The notes beneath the pieces were generated by a model that saw only the letters and a program-made list of their open reading frames with translations, had not been told where the DNA came from and searched no databases. This document shows, piece after piece, positions 6,261 through 12,261 of a DNA stretch of 12,261 nucleotides. Every line of letters starts with the position of its first letter. The stretch's first letter is position 1. Where the stretch lies: contig JAAYHO010000096.1 of assembly GCA_012735335.1 (NCBI GenBank), positions 1 to 12,261 of the forward strand, written 5' to 3'. This DNA is from Gammaproteobacteria bacterium. GTDB lineage: Bacteria > Pseudomonadota > Gammaproteobacteria > Pseudomonadales > Pseudomonadaceae. A program made the translations under genes and the position numbers.

Positions 6261-6473
6261 GAAGATGGTCTGCCTAAAGTTATGACACAGTGTGGGATAT
6301 TTGCGTAATGGCGAAAAGCTACAACAGCGCCTTTTGCCCATACATTGCCGAGGTTTGTGATGGAGTTCAACTCCTGGCCGGGTTGCGTGGCCCCTACCCC
6401 TGCCCCATACTCGATTTGCCCCGGCGCAAACGCCTTGAATAACCTGCCGGGCCTTCCATCAGGGGAATGATCA
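6261..6473. promoter_or_regulatory. Divergent pilZ / copper chaperone intergenic region
   Basis: This 213-bp spacer must hold both promoters. A 13-bp palindrome GGAGTTCAACTCC (6362-6374; 6-bp arms, one central base) is the clearest operator-like site. A second, bulged stem is formed by GGCGAAAAG (6310-6318) and CTTTTGCC (6331-6338). I could not assign a convincing -35/-10 pair, and none of the dyads looks to me like a CueR or CopR copper box. Confidence 0.4.
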
Positions 6474-6983
6474 ATGCGCACTTTTCTGTCAGCACTGCTG
6501 ATTGGCAGCAGCCTTTTTGCCACCCAGACACTGGCCCACGACTACACCGTCGGTGATCTGCATATCGGCCATCCCTGGTCACGGGCGTTGCCTCCGGTTG
6601 CGCCGACCGGGGCGGCCTATCTGACCATTGAGAACCGGGGCCAGCAGAGTGACAGCCTGATTGCTGCCAGCACACCGATTGCCGGGTACACCGAACTGCA
6701 CGAGCATGTGCATGAGGATGGCCTGATGAAGATGCAGAAGATCGACCGGGTAGAGATTGCCCCCGGCGAGTCGGTCGAGTTCAGCCCCGGCGGACACCAC
6801 GTGATGCTGTTCGATCTCAAGGAGCCGCTGAGCGATGGACATCGCTATCCGCTGACCCTGACCTTCGAGCAGGCGGGCGAGGTGGAAGTGGAGGTATACG
6901 TAAGCAAGGACACCGAGGCTGACGATCAGAGCCAGGCCCACGACCATGCAGGGCATGATCATGGGCACCATCACCATCACTGA
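6474..6983 (+). CDS. Periplasmic copper chaperone PCu(A)C with His-rich tail
   Basis: A 169-residue PCu(A)C protein (DUF461 family). Residues 1-21 form a signal peptide ending T-L-A before His22-Asp23. The Cu(I) motif H-x10-M-x21-H-x-M is complete: His76, Met87, His109 and Met111, with additional ligands nearby (His78, His80, Met85, His108). Characterised homologues deliver copper to the CuA site of cytochrome oxidase. After the cupredoxin-like domain, residues about 145-169 form an acidic linker and a histidine-rich tail (H-D-H-A-G-H-D-H-G then five His), a likely extra metal-binding or sequestering segment. AGGGGA (6461-6466) precedes the ATG by seven bases. No Sco or oxidase gene is adjacent; the neighbours are pilZ (divergent) and gor (convergent, 23 bp away). 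Confidence 0.94.
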   Translation: MRTFLSALLIGSSLFATQTLAHDYTVGDLHIGHPWSRALPPVAPTGAAYLTIENRGQQSDSLIAASTPIAGYTELHEHVHEDGLMKMQKIDRVEIAPGESVEFSPGGHHVMLFDLKEPLSDGHRYPLTLTFEQAGEVEVEVYVSKDTEADDQSQAHDHAGHDHGHHHHH

Positions 6984-6998
6984 CAGCGGATGGCAGCC

Positions 6999-7032
6999 TG
7001 CGCACCTCAGTCCCGGCGGGACGGGGTGCGCA
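6999..7032. terminator. Nested hairpin at the convergent chaperone/gor ends
   Basis: TGCGCACC (6999-7006) pairs with GGTGCGCA (7025-7032). Inside it GTCCC (7010-7014) pairs with GGGAC (7018-7022) around GGC. The stem lies 16 bases past the chaperone stop and overlaps the last codons and stop of gor. It is very GC-rich and symmetric, as expected for a shared transcript end, but there is no T-run on either side. It may be a stability element or a rho-dependent end rather than an intrinsic terminator. Confidence 0.5.
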
Positions 7033-8371
7033 TGGTGACGAACTCTTCTGCGGCGGTGGGGTGAATGCCCAGGGTGGCATCGAATACCGCCTTGGTCGCG
7101 CCAGCCTTGAGGGCAACCGCCAGGCCCTGAATGATCTCTCCGGCATCCGGCCCGACCATATGTACACCCAGTACCCGGTCGCTGTCCTGATCCACCAGCA
7201 GTTTCATTAAGCTCTGCTCCGGGTTGCCGGCCAGGGTATTGCGCATGGGCCGGAAGCGGCTCTCGAAGATATCCAGCTTGTGGCCCTGGGCCCGGGCCTG
7301 CTCCTCGGTCAGACCGAGGGTGGCAATGTTGGGGATACAGAACACGGCGGTGGCCAGGTCGTTGTAGTCTACCGGGCGGTATTCATCCGGAGCATACAGC
7401 CGCCGAGCCAGGGCCATGCCTTCGGCCAGCGCCACGGGGGTCAGTTGTACGGTGTCGGTGACATCGCCGATGGCGAAGATCGCCGGGTCGGTGGTCTGGT
7501 ATTCATCATTCACCTCGATGAAGCCCTTGTCGTCCAGCTTCACCGCGGTATTTTCCAGGCCCAGGCCATCCAGCTTGGGGCGGCGGCCGGTGGCGTAGAG
7601 CACCAGATCGGTCTCCAGCATCTCGCCACTTTTCAGATGCACCTGCAGTGAGCCGTCGGCCTGCTTGTTCACCCGGGTCACGTCGGTATTGAACTGCAGA
7701 TCCATGCCCTTGTTCTGCAGGGTGACCACCATGTGGTCGCGTATGCCCTGATCAAATCCGCGCAGGAACTGTTCGCCCCGGTACAACAGACTGGTCTGGC
7801 AGCCCAGCCCCTTGAAGATGCCGGCGAATTCGATGGCGATATACCCCCCACCGACCACCACACAGCGTTTGGGCAGCTGTTCGAGATAGAACACCTCGTT
7901 GGAGCTGATCACATGCTCGCGCCCCGGAAAGTCCGGAATGAAGGGCCAGCCACCGGTGGCCAGCAGAATGCGCTCGGCGCTGAAGGTCTTGTCGCCGACC
8001 GCCACGGTATGCGAGTCCAGCAGCCGGGCCCGCCCTTGCACCAGGGTCACGCCCGCGCCGCTCAGCAGATTGTGGTAGATACCATTGAGACGGGTGATTT
8101 CGGTGTTCTTGTTCTCGACCAGTCGCTGCCAGTTGAACACCGTACCGGACAGATCCCAGCCATAGCCCCGGGCGTCACTGAAGTCCTCGGCAAAGTGCGC
8201 TGCATAGGCAAACAGCTTCTTCGGTACGCAGCCGACGTTGACGCAGGTGCCGCCCAGGTAGAGTTCCTCGGCTACCGCCACCTTGGCGCCAAAGCCCGCT
8301 GCCATGCGGCTGGCGCGCACGCCACCGGAGCCTGCACCTATTACAAAGAGATCAAAATCGTATTCCGCCAT
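7007..8371 (-). CDS. gor: Glutathione-disulfide reductase
   Basis: A 454-residue flavoprotein disulfide reductase that reduces oxidised glutathione with NADPH in the cytoplasm. Visible landmarks, in order: FAD-binding G-A-G-S-G-G (12-17), redox-active disulfide Cys43/Cys48 in [18 protein letters not shown]-binding G-G-G-Y-I-A (174-179) with Arg198 and Arg204 for the 2'-phosphate, A-I-G-D-V-T (second FAD motif), and the C-terminal H437-P-T-A-A-E-E442 catalytic pair of the dimer interface. Residues G-G-T-C-V-N-V-G-C separate it from mercuric or lipoamide reductases, and the length is that of bacterial Gor. The start [14 protein letters not shown] is canonical for Pseudomonas-type proteins. No OxyR site was recognised upstream. 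Confidence 0.95.
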   Translation of the reverse strand: MAEYDFDLFVIGAGSGGVRASRMAAGFGAKVAVAEELYLGGTCVNVGCVPKKLFAYAAHFAEDFSDARGYGWDLSGTVFNWQRLVENKNTEITRLNGIYHNLLSGAGVTLVQGRARLLDSHTVAVGDKTFSAERILLATGGWPFIPDFPGREHVISSNEVFYLEQLPKRCVVVGGGYIAIEFAGIFKGLGCQTSLLYRGEQFLRGFDQGIRDHMVVTLQNKGMDLQFNTDVTRVNKQADGSLQVHLKSGEMLETDLVLYATGRRPKLDGLGLENTAVKLDDKGFIEVNDEYQTTDPAIFAIGDVTDTVQLTPVALAEGMALARRLYAPDEYRPVDYNDLATAVFCIPNIATLGLTEEQARAQGHKLDIFESRFRPMRNTLAGNPEQSLMKLLVDQDSDRVLGVHMVGPDAGEIIQGLAVALKAGATKAVFDATLGIHPTAAEEFVTMRTPSRRD

Positions 8372-8455
8372 AACCTGTTATCCCAGCTTTGATTCCACAT
8401 GCCCCAGCATACCTGATTGACCGGCGGGTTGATAAAACGCGCGTTGCGGATTGTT

Positions 8456-8498
8456 ATGCTGCCCGGCTCGGGGATACACTTCCCGCACTGGGCAGCAT
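8456..8498. repeat. Perfect 9-bp inverted repeat in the diguanylate cyclase leader
   Basis: ATGCTGCCC (8456-8464) and GGGCAGCAT (8490-8498) are exact reverse complements. Within the 25-base interior CGGG (8469-8472) can pair with CCCG (8482-8485), so the RNA could fold as a two-tier stem ending 22 bases before the ATG at 8521. It does not resemble a c-di-GMP riboswitch as I know them. Either an operator for a dimeric regulator or an mRNA leader hairpin would fit. It lies in the 149-bp spacer between the divergent gor and cyclase genes. Confidence 0.55.
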
Positions 8499-8520
8499 TA
8501 CTATTGAAGGGATGCAATAG

Positions 8521-9675
8521 ATGGGAACCCCGCCTTCGGCCAATGTCCACTGGATGGTCCGGCTCAATTACCGCAACCGCAGTCTGTCGTTCATGCTGAT
8601 GCTCAGCGTGCTCTGCCTGCATCTGCTTGACCATCAACCCGGCCTGCTCATATGGGCGCTGCTGGGGCTGCAGTTTCTGGTCTACCCGCATGTACTGTAT
8701 CGACTGGTTGCCCGTCGCAAGGCCATGCTGCGTGCGGAAATCCGCTGCATGCTGCTGGATGCGGTGCTGCTCGGCTGCTGGACTGCGGTGCTGGGCTTTC
8801 CGCTGTGGATCAGTTTTGCCCTGTTGATCAGTGTGCATGTCAATCTCACCGTATTCCGTGGTATGCGCGGTCTGCTCCAGTGTGCCTGTGCCAGTCTGTG
8901 CGGTATTGCCTTCGGCCTCTGGGGCGTGGGCATGCAGCTGTCGCCGGAAACCAACCTGCAGGCGACGGTGGCCTGCATCCTGGCGCTCAGCCTGTATCTG
9001 CTGGCGGTGAGCAACAGTGCCTACCTGCGCAGTCGGTCGCTGCGCAGAACCCGGGAGCAACTGCGCCAGAGCGGTCGCCAGTTGCAGCAGAAACTGACGG
9101 AAATTCATGACCTGCAGATCCAGCTGCGTGAGCTGGCGCACCGCGACCCGCTGACCGGGCTGTACAATCGCCGCCATCTGGATTCCGAGCTGGCCCGCAT
9201 CCTGGGCGAGGAGCCACTCGCCCCTGCCCTGAGTCTGCTGCTGATCGATATCGATCATTTCAAGAGAATCAACGACCAGTTCGGTCATCAGGCCGGTGAT
9301 CAGGTGCTGGCCAGATTGGCAGGGGTGCTCACCAGCCATTGCCGCAAGGACGATGTGATCTGCCGCTACGGTGGCGAGGAGTTCGTCATCATCATGCCCG
9401 AGGTTGCCCCAGCGCTGGCGCAGCAGCGGGCCGAGCGCATACGTGAGGCCTTCGCCGGGATGGAGGTGAGGCTGCTGCAACGCCGGTTGAAAGTAACCCT
9501 GTCGATCGGGCTGGCGGGTTACCCTGGGCATGCACTGACCGCCGAAGGGCTGTTCCGCTGTGCAGACCAGGCGCTGTATCAGGCCAAGGCCGCCGGGCGC
9601 AACCGCACCATCATCTGGCAGGCGGAGCCCCTGACAGAGGCTGACACCTCACTCGGCACACCCCGCACCACCTGA
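8521..9675 (+). CDS. MASE2-GGDEF diguanylate cyclase (inner membrane)
   Basis: A 384-residue membrane-anchored cyclase making cyclic di-GMP from two GTP. Residues about 10-168 contain several hydrophobic segments and the Arg/Tyr-rich start (V-R-L-N-Y-R-N-R) of a MASE2 sensor domain, as in AdrA/DgcC. Residues about 172-207 form a Gln/Leu/Arg-rich coiled coil leading to the GGDEF domain: D209-P-L-T-G-L-Y-N-R-R, metal-binding Asp243 in L-L-I-D-I-D-H-F-K, and the catalytic G-G-E-E-F (284-288). The inhibitory RxxD site is intact (Arg275-Lys-Asp-Asp278, five residues before GGEEF), so product inhibition is expected. The ATG at 8521 has AAGGG about ten bases upstream. It is divergent from gor; the MASE2 signal is unknown. 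The activity prediction rests on intact motifs only. Confidence 0.94.
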   Translation: MGTPPSANVHWMVRLNYRNRSLSFMLMLSVLCLHLLDHQPGLLIWALLGLQFLVYPHVLYRLVARRKAMLRAEIRCMLLDAVLLGCWTAVLGFPLWISFALLISVHVNLTVFRGMRGLLQCACASLCGIAFGLWGVGMQLSPETNLQATVACILALSLYLLAVSNSAYLRSRSLRRTREQLRQSGRQLQQKLTEIHDLQIQLRELAHRDPLTGLYNRRHLDSELARILGEEPLAPALSLLLIDIDHFKRINDQFGHQAGDQVLARLAGVLTSHCRKDDVICRYGGEEFVIIMPEVAPALAQQRAERIREAFAGMEVRLLQRRLKVTLSIGLAGYPGHALTAEGLFRCADQALYQAKAAGRNRTIIWQAEPLTEADTSLGTPRTT

Positions 9676-9740
9676 TTGGCCCGTATCAGGCACAGAATCA
9701 TCCATATATTGCGAATAAGCGACACATCCGTACCCACCCC

Positions 9741-9769
9741 TTTCATAACCTGCCCGGCAGGCATACAAT
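9741..9769 (+). promoter_or_regulatory. Candidate nuo promoter with palindromic spacer
   Basis: TACAAT (9764-9769) matches five of six -10 consensus bases. The -35 region is weak (CTTTCA at 9740-9745 with an 18-base spacer). The spacer holds the 13-bp palindrome CCTGCCCGGCAGG (9749-9761), placed where a regulator would block or help polymerase. It lies 77 bases upstream of nuoA in the 170-bp gap after the cyclase gene. No ANR/FNR box (TTGAT-N4-ATCAA) was found here. Confidence 0.4.
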
Positions 9770-9845
9770 ATGGCCACTCAAACGCGGACGGCCACAAGCT
9801 GAACGCGATAAAAACCAATAAGCCGTTTCTCCAAGGAGTGCCGGC

Positions 9846-10256
9846 ATGCCTGATACTGTTTCAACACTGCCTCACAACTGGGCATTGGCTGTCTTTTTGC
9901 TGGGGGTTCTGGGTCTCTGTGCGTTCATGCTGCTGGTTTCCAGCGTGCTGGGCAGCAAGGCCTGGGGTCGCAGCAAGAACGAGCCCTTCGAGTCCGGTAT
10001 CGTTTCCACAGGTGATACCCGCCTGCGCTTCTCCGCCAAATTCTATCTGGTCGCGATGCTCTTCGTGATCTTCGATGTCGAAGCCCTGTTTCTCTTTGCA
10101 TGGGCCGTCACAGTACGCGAAAGCGGCTGGGCCGGTTTCATCGGAGCCTCCATTTTCGTTTCAATTCTAGTTGCGGGTCTTGTCTACGAAGCATCCATCG
10201 GTGCCCTTGATTGGTCACCGGCGGGTCGGCGCAAGAGGCAAGCGAAGCTAAAATGA
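9846..10256 (+). CDS. nuoA: NADH-quinone oxidoreductase subunit A
   Basis: A 136-residue membrane subunit of respiratory complex I. Three hydrophobic helices are visible (about 14-36, 66-88 and 96-118). The long loop between the first two carries the family signature P-F-E-S-G-I with the downstream [19 protein letters not shown], whose acidic residues are conserved. The C-terminus is basic ([10 protein letters not shown]). AAGGAG (9833-9838) lies seven bases before the ATG. It is the first gene of the nuo operon; nuoB starts 10 bp after its stop. Confidence 0.97.
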   Translation: MPDTVSTLPHNWALAVFLLGVLGLCAFMLLVSSVLGSKAWGRSKNEPFESGIVSTGDTRLRFSAKFYLVAMLFVIFDVEALFLFAWAVTVRESGWAGFIGASIFVSILVAGLVYEASIGALDWSPAGRRKRQAKLK

Positions 10257-10266
10257 GGCTTTTGGC

Positions 10267-10944
10267 ATGCAATATGAACTTATTCGGATCGATCCGGATG
10301 CCGTCAATGACGAGTATCCGATCGGTACCAGGGAGCGTATCGACGAACAGCTGTTGAAAGACCAGGTTCACCGCAACATCTTCATGGGCAAGCTCGAAGA
10401 TGTGATCAGTGGCGCGGTGAACTGGGGACGCAAGAATTCACTCTGGCCCTACAACTTCGGCCTCTCCTGCTGTTATGTGGAGATGACCACCGCCTTTACC
10501 GCACCCCACGACATTGCTCGCTTCGGTGCGGAAGTCATCCGTGCCTCTCCGCGTCAGGCGGACTTCATGGTGATCGCCGGTACCTGCTTCGTGAAGATGG
10601 CCCCGGTCATCCAGCGTCTGTACGACCAGATGCTCGAACCCAAGTGGGTGATTTCCATGGGTGCCTGCGCCAACTCCGGCGGCATGTACGACATCTACTC
10701 CGTGGTTCAGGGCGTGGACAAGTTCCTGCCGGTGGATGTGTACATCCCTGGCTGCCCACCCCGCCCCGAGGCCTTTCTGCAGGGCCTGATGTTATTGCAG
10801 GAATCCATCGGCAAGGAGCGTCGACCGCTATCCTGGGTTGTAGGTGATCAGGGTATCTATCGGGCAGACATGCCTTCGCAACGAGAGCAGAAGCGCGAAG
10901 AGCGCATTCAGGTGACCAATCTGCGCACCCCCGACGACGTGTGA
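10267..10944 (+). CDS. nuoB: NADH-quinone oxidoreductase subunit B
   Basis: A 225-residue peripheral-arm subunit that carries cluster N2, the last [4Fe-4S] centre before quinone. The four expected ligands are present with the E. coli spacing: Cys68-Cys69 (L-S-C-C-Y-V-E-M), Cys134 (M-G-A-C-A-N-S-G-G) and Cys163 (P-G-C-P-P-R-P-E). The C-terminal tail after about residue 185 is charged and slightly variable, as in Pseudomonas proteins. GAGG (10255-10258) overlaps the nuoA stop and lies eight bases before the ATG, so translation is probably coupled to nuoA. Confidence 0.97.
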   Translation: MQYELIRIDPDAVNDEYPIGTRERIDEQLLKDQVHRNIFMGKLEDVISGAVNWGRKNSLWPYNFGLSCCYVEMTTAFTAPHDIARFGAEVIRASPRQADFMVIAGTCFVKMAPVIQRLYDQMLEPKWVISMGACANSGGMYDIYSVVQGVDKFLPVDVYIPGCPPRPEAFLQGLMLLQESIGKERRPLSWVVGDQGIYRADMPSQREQKREERIQVTNLRTPDDV

Positions 10945-10998
10945 TTGGCAAGACACCACACCGCCGCCGCACTTTACCGTTGACCGATAGCGATACTT

Positions 10999-12261
10999 AT
11001 GATGACTGCAGACCAGGCGTTACATATACCTCCATACAAGGCTGATGATCACCGGGTCATCAGCGAGCTGAACGCCCAGTTCGGGGCGGACAGTTTTTCC
11101 ATCCAGCCGACGCTGACCGACATGCCGGTTATCTGGGTGGCCCGCGAGCAGTTGCTGGCGGTGCTGAACTTCCTGCGTCAACTGCCGCAGCCCTACGTCA
11201 TGCTCTACGACCTGCATGGCGTGGACGAGCGCCTGCGCACCCACCGCCAGGGCCTCCCGGCGGGGGTGGAGTTCAGTGTGTTCTACCACCTCATGTCGCT
11301 GGAGCGTAACAGCGACGTGATGATCAAGGTCGCCCTCAAGGAAGGCGACCTGAACCTGCCCACCGCTTCTACTGTCTGGCCGAACGCCGACTGGTACGAG
11401 CGCGAGGTCTGGGACATGTACGGCATCAATTTCGAAGGCCACCCGCGCCTGACCCGGCTGCTGATGCCGCCGACCTGGGAAGGCCACCCGCTGCGCAAGG
11501 ATTATCCGGCGCGGGCTACCGAATTCGACCCCTACAGCCTGACCGCCGCCCGCCAGGATGCTGAACAGGAAGCCCTGCGCTTCAACCCGGAAGACTGGGG
11601 CATGAAGCGTGGTGGCGAGCATGAGGACTTCATGTTCCTCAACCTCGGCCCCAACCACCCGTCGGCCCACGGTGCCTTCCGCATCATCCTGCAGCTGGAC
11701 GGTGAGGAAATCGTCGACTGCGTGCCGGATATCGGCTATCACCACCGTGGTGCGGAGAAGATGGCCGAGCGCCAGAGCTGGCACAGCTTCATCCCCTACA
11801 CCGACCGCATCGACTATCTGGGCGGGGTGATGAACAACCTGCCCTATGTGCTGGCGGTGGAAAAGCTGGCCGGTATCAAGGTGCCGCAGCGTGTCGATGT
11901 GATCCGCATCATGATGGCCGAGTTCTTCCGTATCCAGAACCACCTGCTGTATCTGGGTACCTATATCCAGGACGTCGGCGCGATGACCCCGGTGTTCTTT
12001 ACCTTTACCGACCGTCAACGCGCCTATGAAGTGATCGAGGCGATTACCGGCTTCCGCATGCACCCGGCCTGGTACCGCATCGGCGGTGTGGCCCATGATC
12101 TGCCCCGGGGCTGGGACAAGCTGGTGCGCAAGTTCCTCGACTGGATGCCCAAGCGCCTGAATGAATATGAAAAGGCCGCGCTGAAGAACAGTATCCTGAT
12201 CGGCCGCACCAAGGGCGTGGCCGACTACAACACCAAAGAAGCGCTGGAATGGGGCGTGACC
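10999..12261 (+). CDS. nuoC: NADH-quinone oxidoreductase fused subunits C/D, 3' truncated by window edge
   Basis: The frame is open for 421 codons to the last base; full NuoCD fusions are about 590 residues, so roughly 170 are missing. The first ~190 residues are the 30-kDa subunit C domain ([35 protein letters not shown]). From about residue 205 follows the 49-kDa subunit D domain ([11 protein letters not shown], with the quinone-site His, then G-Y-H-H-R-G-A-E-K). There is no stop between them, so the C/D fusion typical of enterics and pseudomonads is real. The start could be the ATG at 10999 or the adjoining one at 11002; the latter gives M-T-A-D, as in P. aeruginosa. An in-frame TGA at 10981 rules out earlier starts. 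No good ribosome binding site is visible. The nuoB-nuoC gap is 54 bp. Confidence 0.96.
   Translation, partial: MMTADQALHIPPYKADDHRVISELNAQFGADSFSIQPTLTDMPVIWVAREQLLAVLNFLRQLPQPYVMLYDLHGVDERLRTHRQGLPAGVEFSVFYHLMSLERNSDVMIKVALKEGDLNLPTASTVWPNADWYEREVWDMYGINFEGHPRLTRLLMPPTWEGHPLRKDYPARATEFDPYSLTAARQDAEQEALRFNPEDWGMKRGGEHEDFMFLNLGPNHPSAHGAFRIILQLDGEEIVDCVPDIGYHHRGAEKMAERQSWHSFIPYTDRIDYLGGVMNNLPYVLAVEKLAGIKVPQRVDVIRIMMAEFFRIQNHLLYLGTYIQDVGAMTPVFFTFTDRQRAYEVIEAITGFRMHPAWYRIGGVAHDLPRGWDKLVRKFLDWMPKRLNEYEKAALKNSILIGRTKGVADYNTKEALEWGVT

Noticed and set aside
7733..8392. 219-codon plus-strand frame opposite gor
   Set aside because: It covers the region encoding the FAD and disulfide motifs of gor on the other strand; a shadow.
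8429..8460. TTGATA ... TATGCT as a promoter for the diguanylate cyclase
   Set aside because: The spacer would be 20 bases, outside the usual 16-18 range, and no closer -35 element fits.
8341..9531. 396-codon open frame on the minus strand opposite the diguanylate cyclase
   Set aside because: The translation is Gln/His-rich and shows no domain, while the plus strand carries complete MASE2 and GGDEF motifs. It is an antisense shadow of GC-rich coding DNA.
11020..12096. 358-codon open frame on the minus strand opposite nuoCD
   Set aside because: The plus strand encodes clear NuoC and NuoD domains over the whole range; the antisense translation is low-complexity and unrecognisable.

Overview
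The window looks like chromosomal DNA of a gammaproteobacterium of the Pseudomonas/Halopseudomonas type. The reasons are the GC-rich third positions, strong AGGAG-type ribosome binding sites, a fused nuoC-nuoD gene whose N-terminus reads like the Pseudomonas protein, and a typical Pseudomonas-style Fur box. The genus is inferred, not proven. I see no mobile element, tRNA, rRNA or CRISPR array.

Layout. (1) 1-786 is the 3' part of a maleylacetate reductase gene, probably the last gene of an aromatic-ring catabolism operon. After it come a hairpin, four degenerate ~17-bp tandem units and a strong bidirectional terminator. (2) 998-2768 is a divergent pair: a Frm2-like nitroreductase on the minus strand and a LysR regulator on the plus strand. 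They share a 262-bp spacer with several inverted repeats. (3) 2827-4276 holds an aldo/keto reductase and a group II truncated hemoglobin, both on the plus strand. (4) 4289-6260 is a minus-strand block, in transcription order: a PilZ-domain protein, a 55-residue small ORF behind a Fur box and a sigma70-like promoter, a dodecin, and a succinate-semialdehyde dehydrogenase gene (gabD) that has lost about 136 internal codons and its reading frame. (5) 6474-8371 holds a periplasmic PCu(A)C copper chaperone facing a glutathione reductase gene (gor), with a nested hairpin at their convergent ends. (6) 8521-9675 encodes a membrane MASE2-GGDEF diguanylate cyclase preceded by a perfect 9-bp inverted repeat. 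(7) 9846 to the end is the start of the complex I operon: nuoA, nuoB and the 5' two thirds of fused nuoCD.

Themes. Several genes deal with redox, metal and electron-transfer chemistry: nitroreductase, aldo/keto reductase, hemoglobin, flavin-binding dodecin, copper chaperone, glutathione reductase and complex I. Two relate to cyclic di-GMP (a PilZ protein and a diguanylate cyclase), but they are not adjacent.

I found no clear new multi-gene system. The best leads are the Fur-controlled 55-residue ORF, the long hairpin that includes the dodecin ribosome binding site, and the apparently recent internal deletion in gabD.
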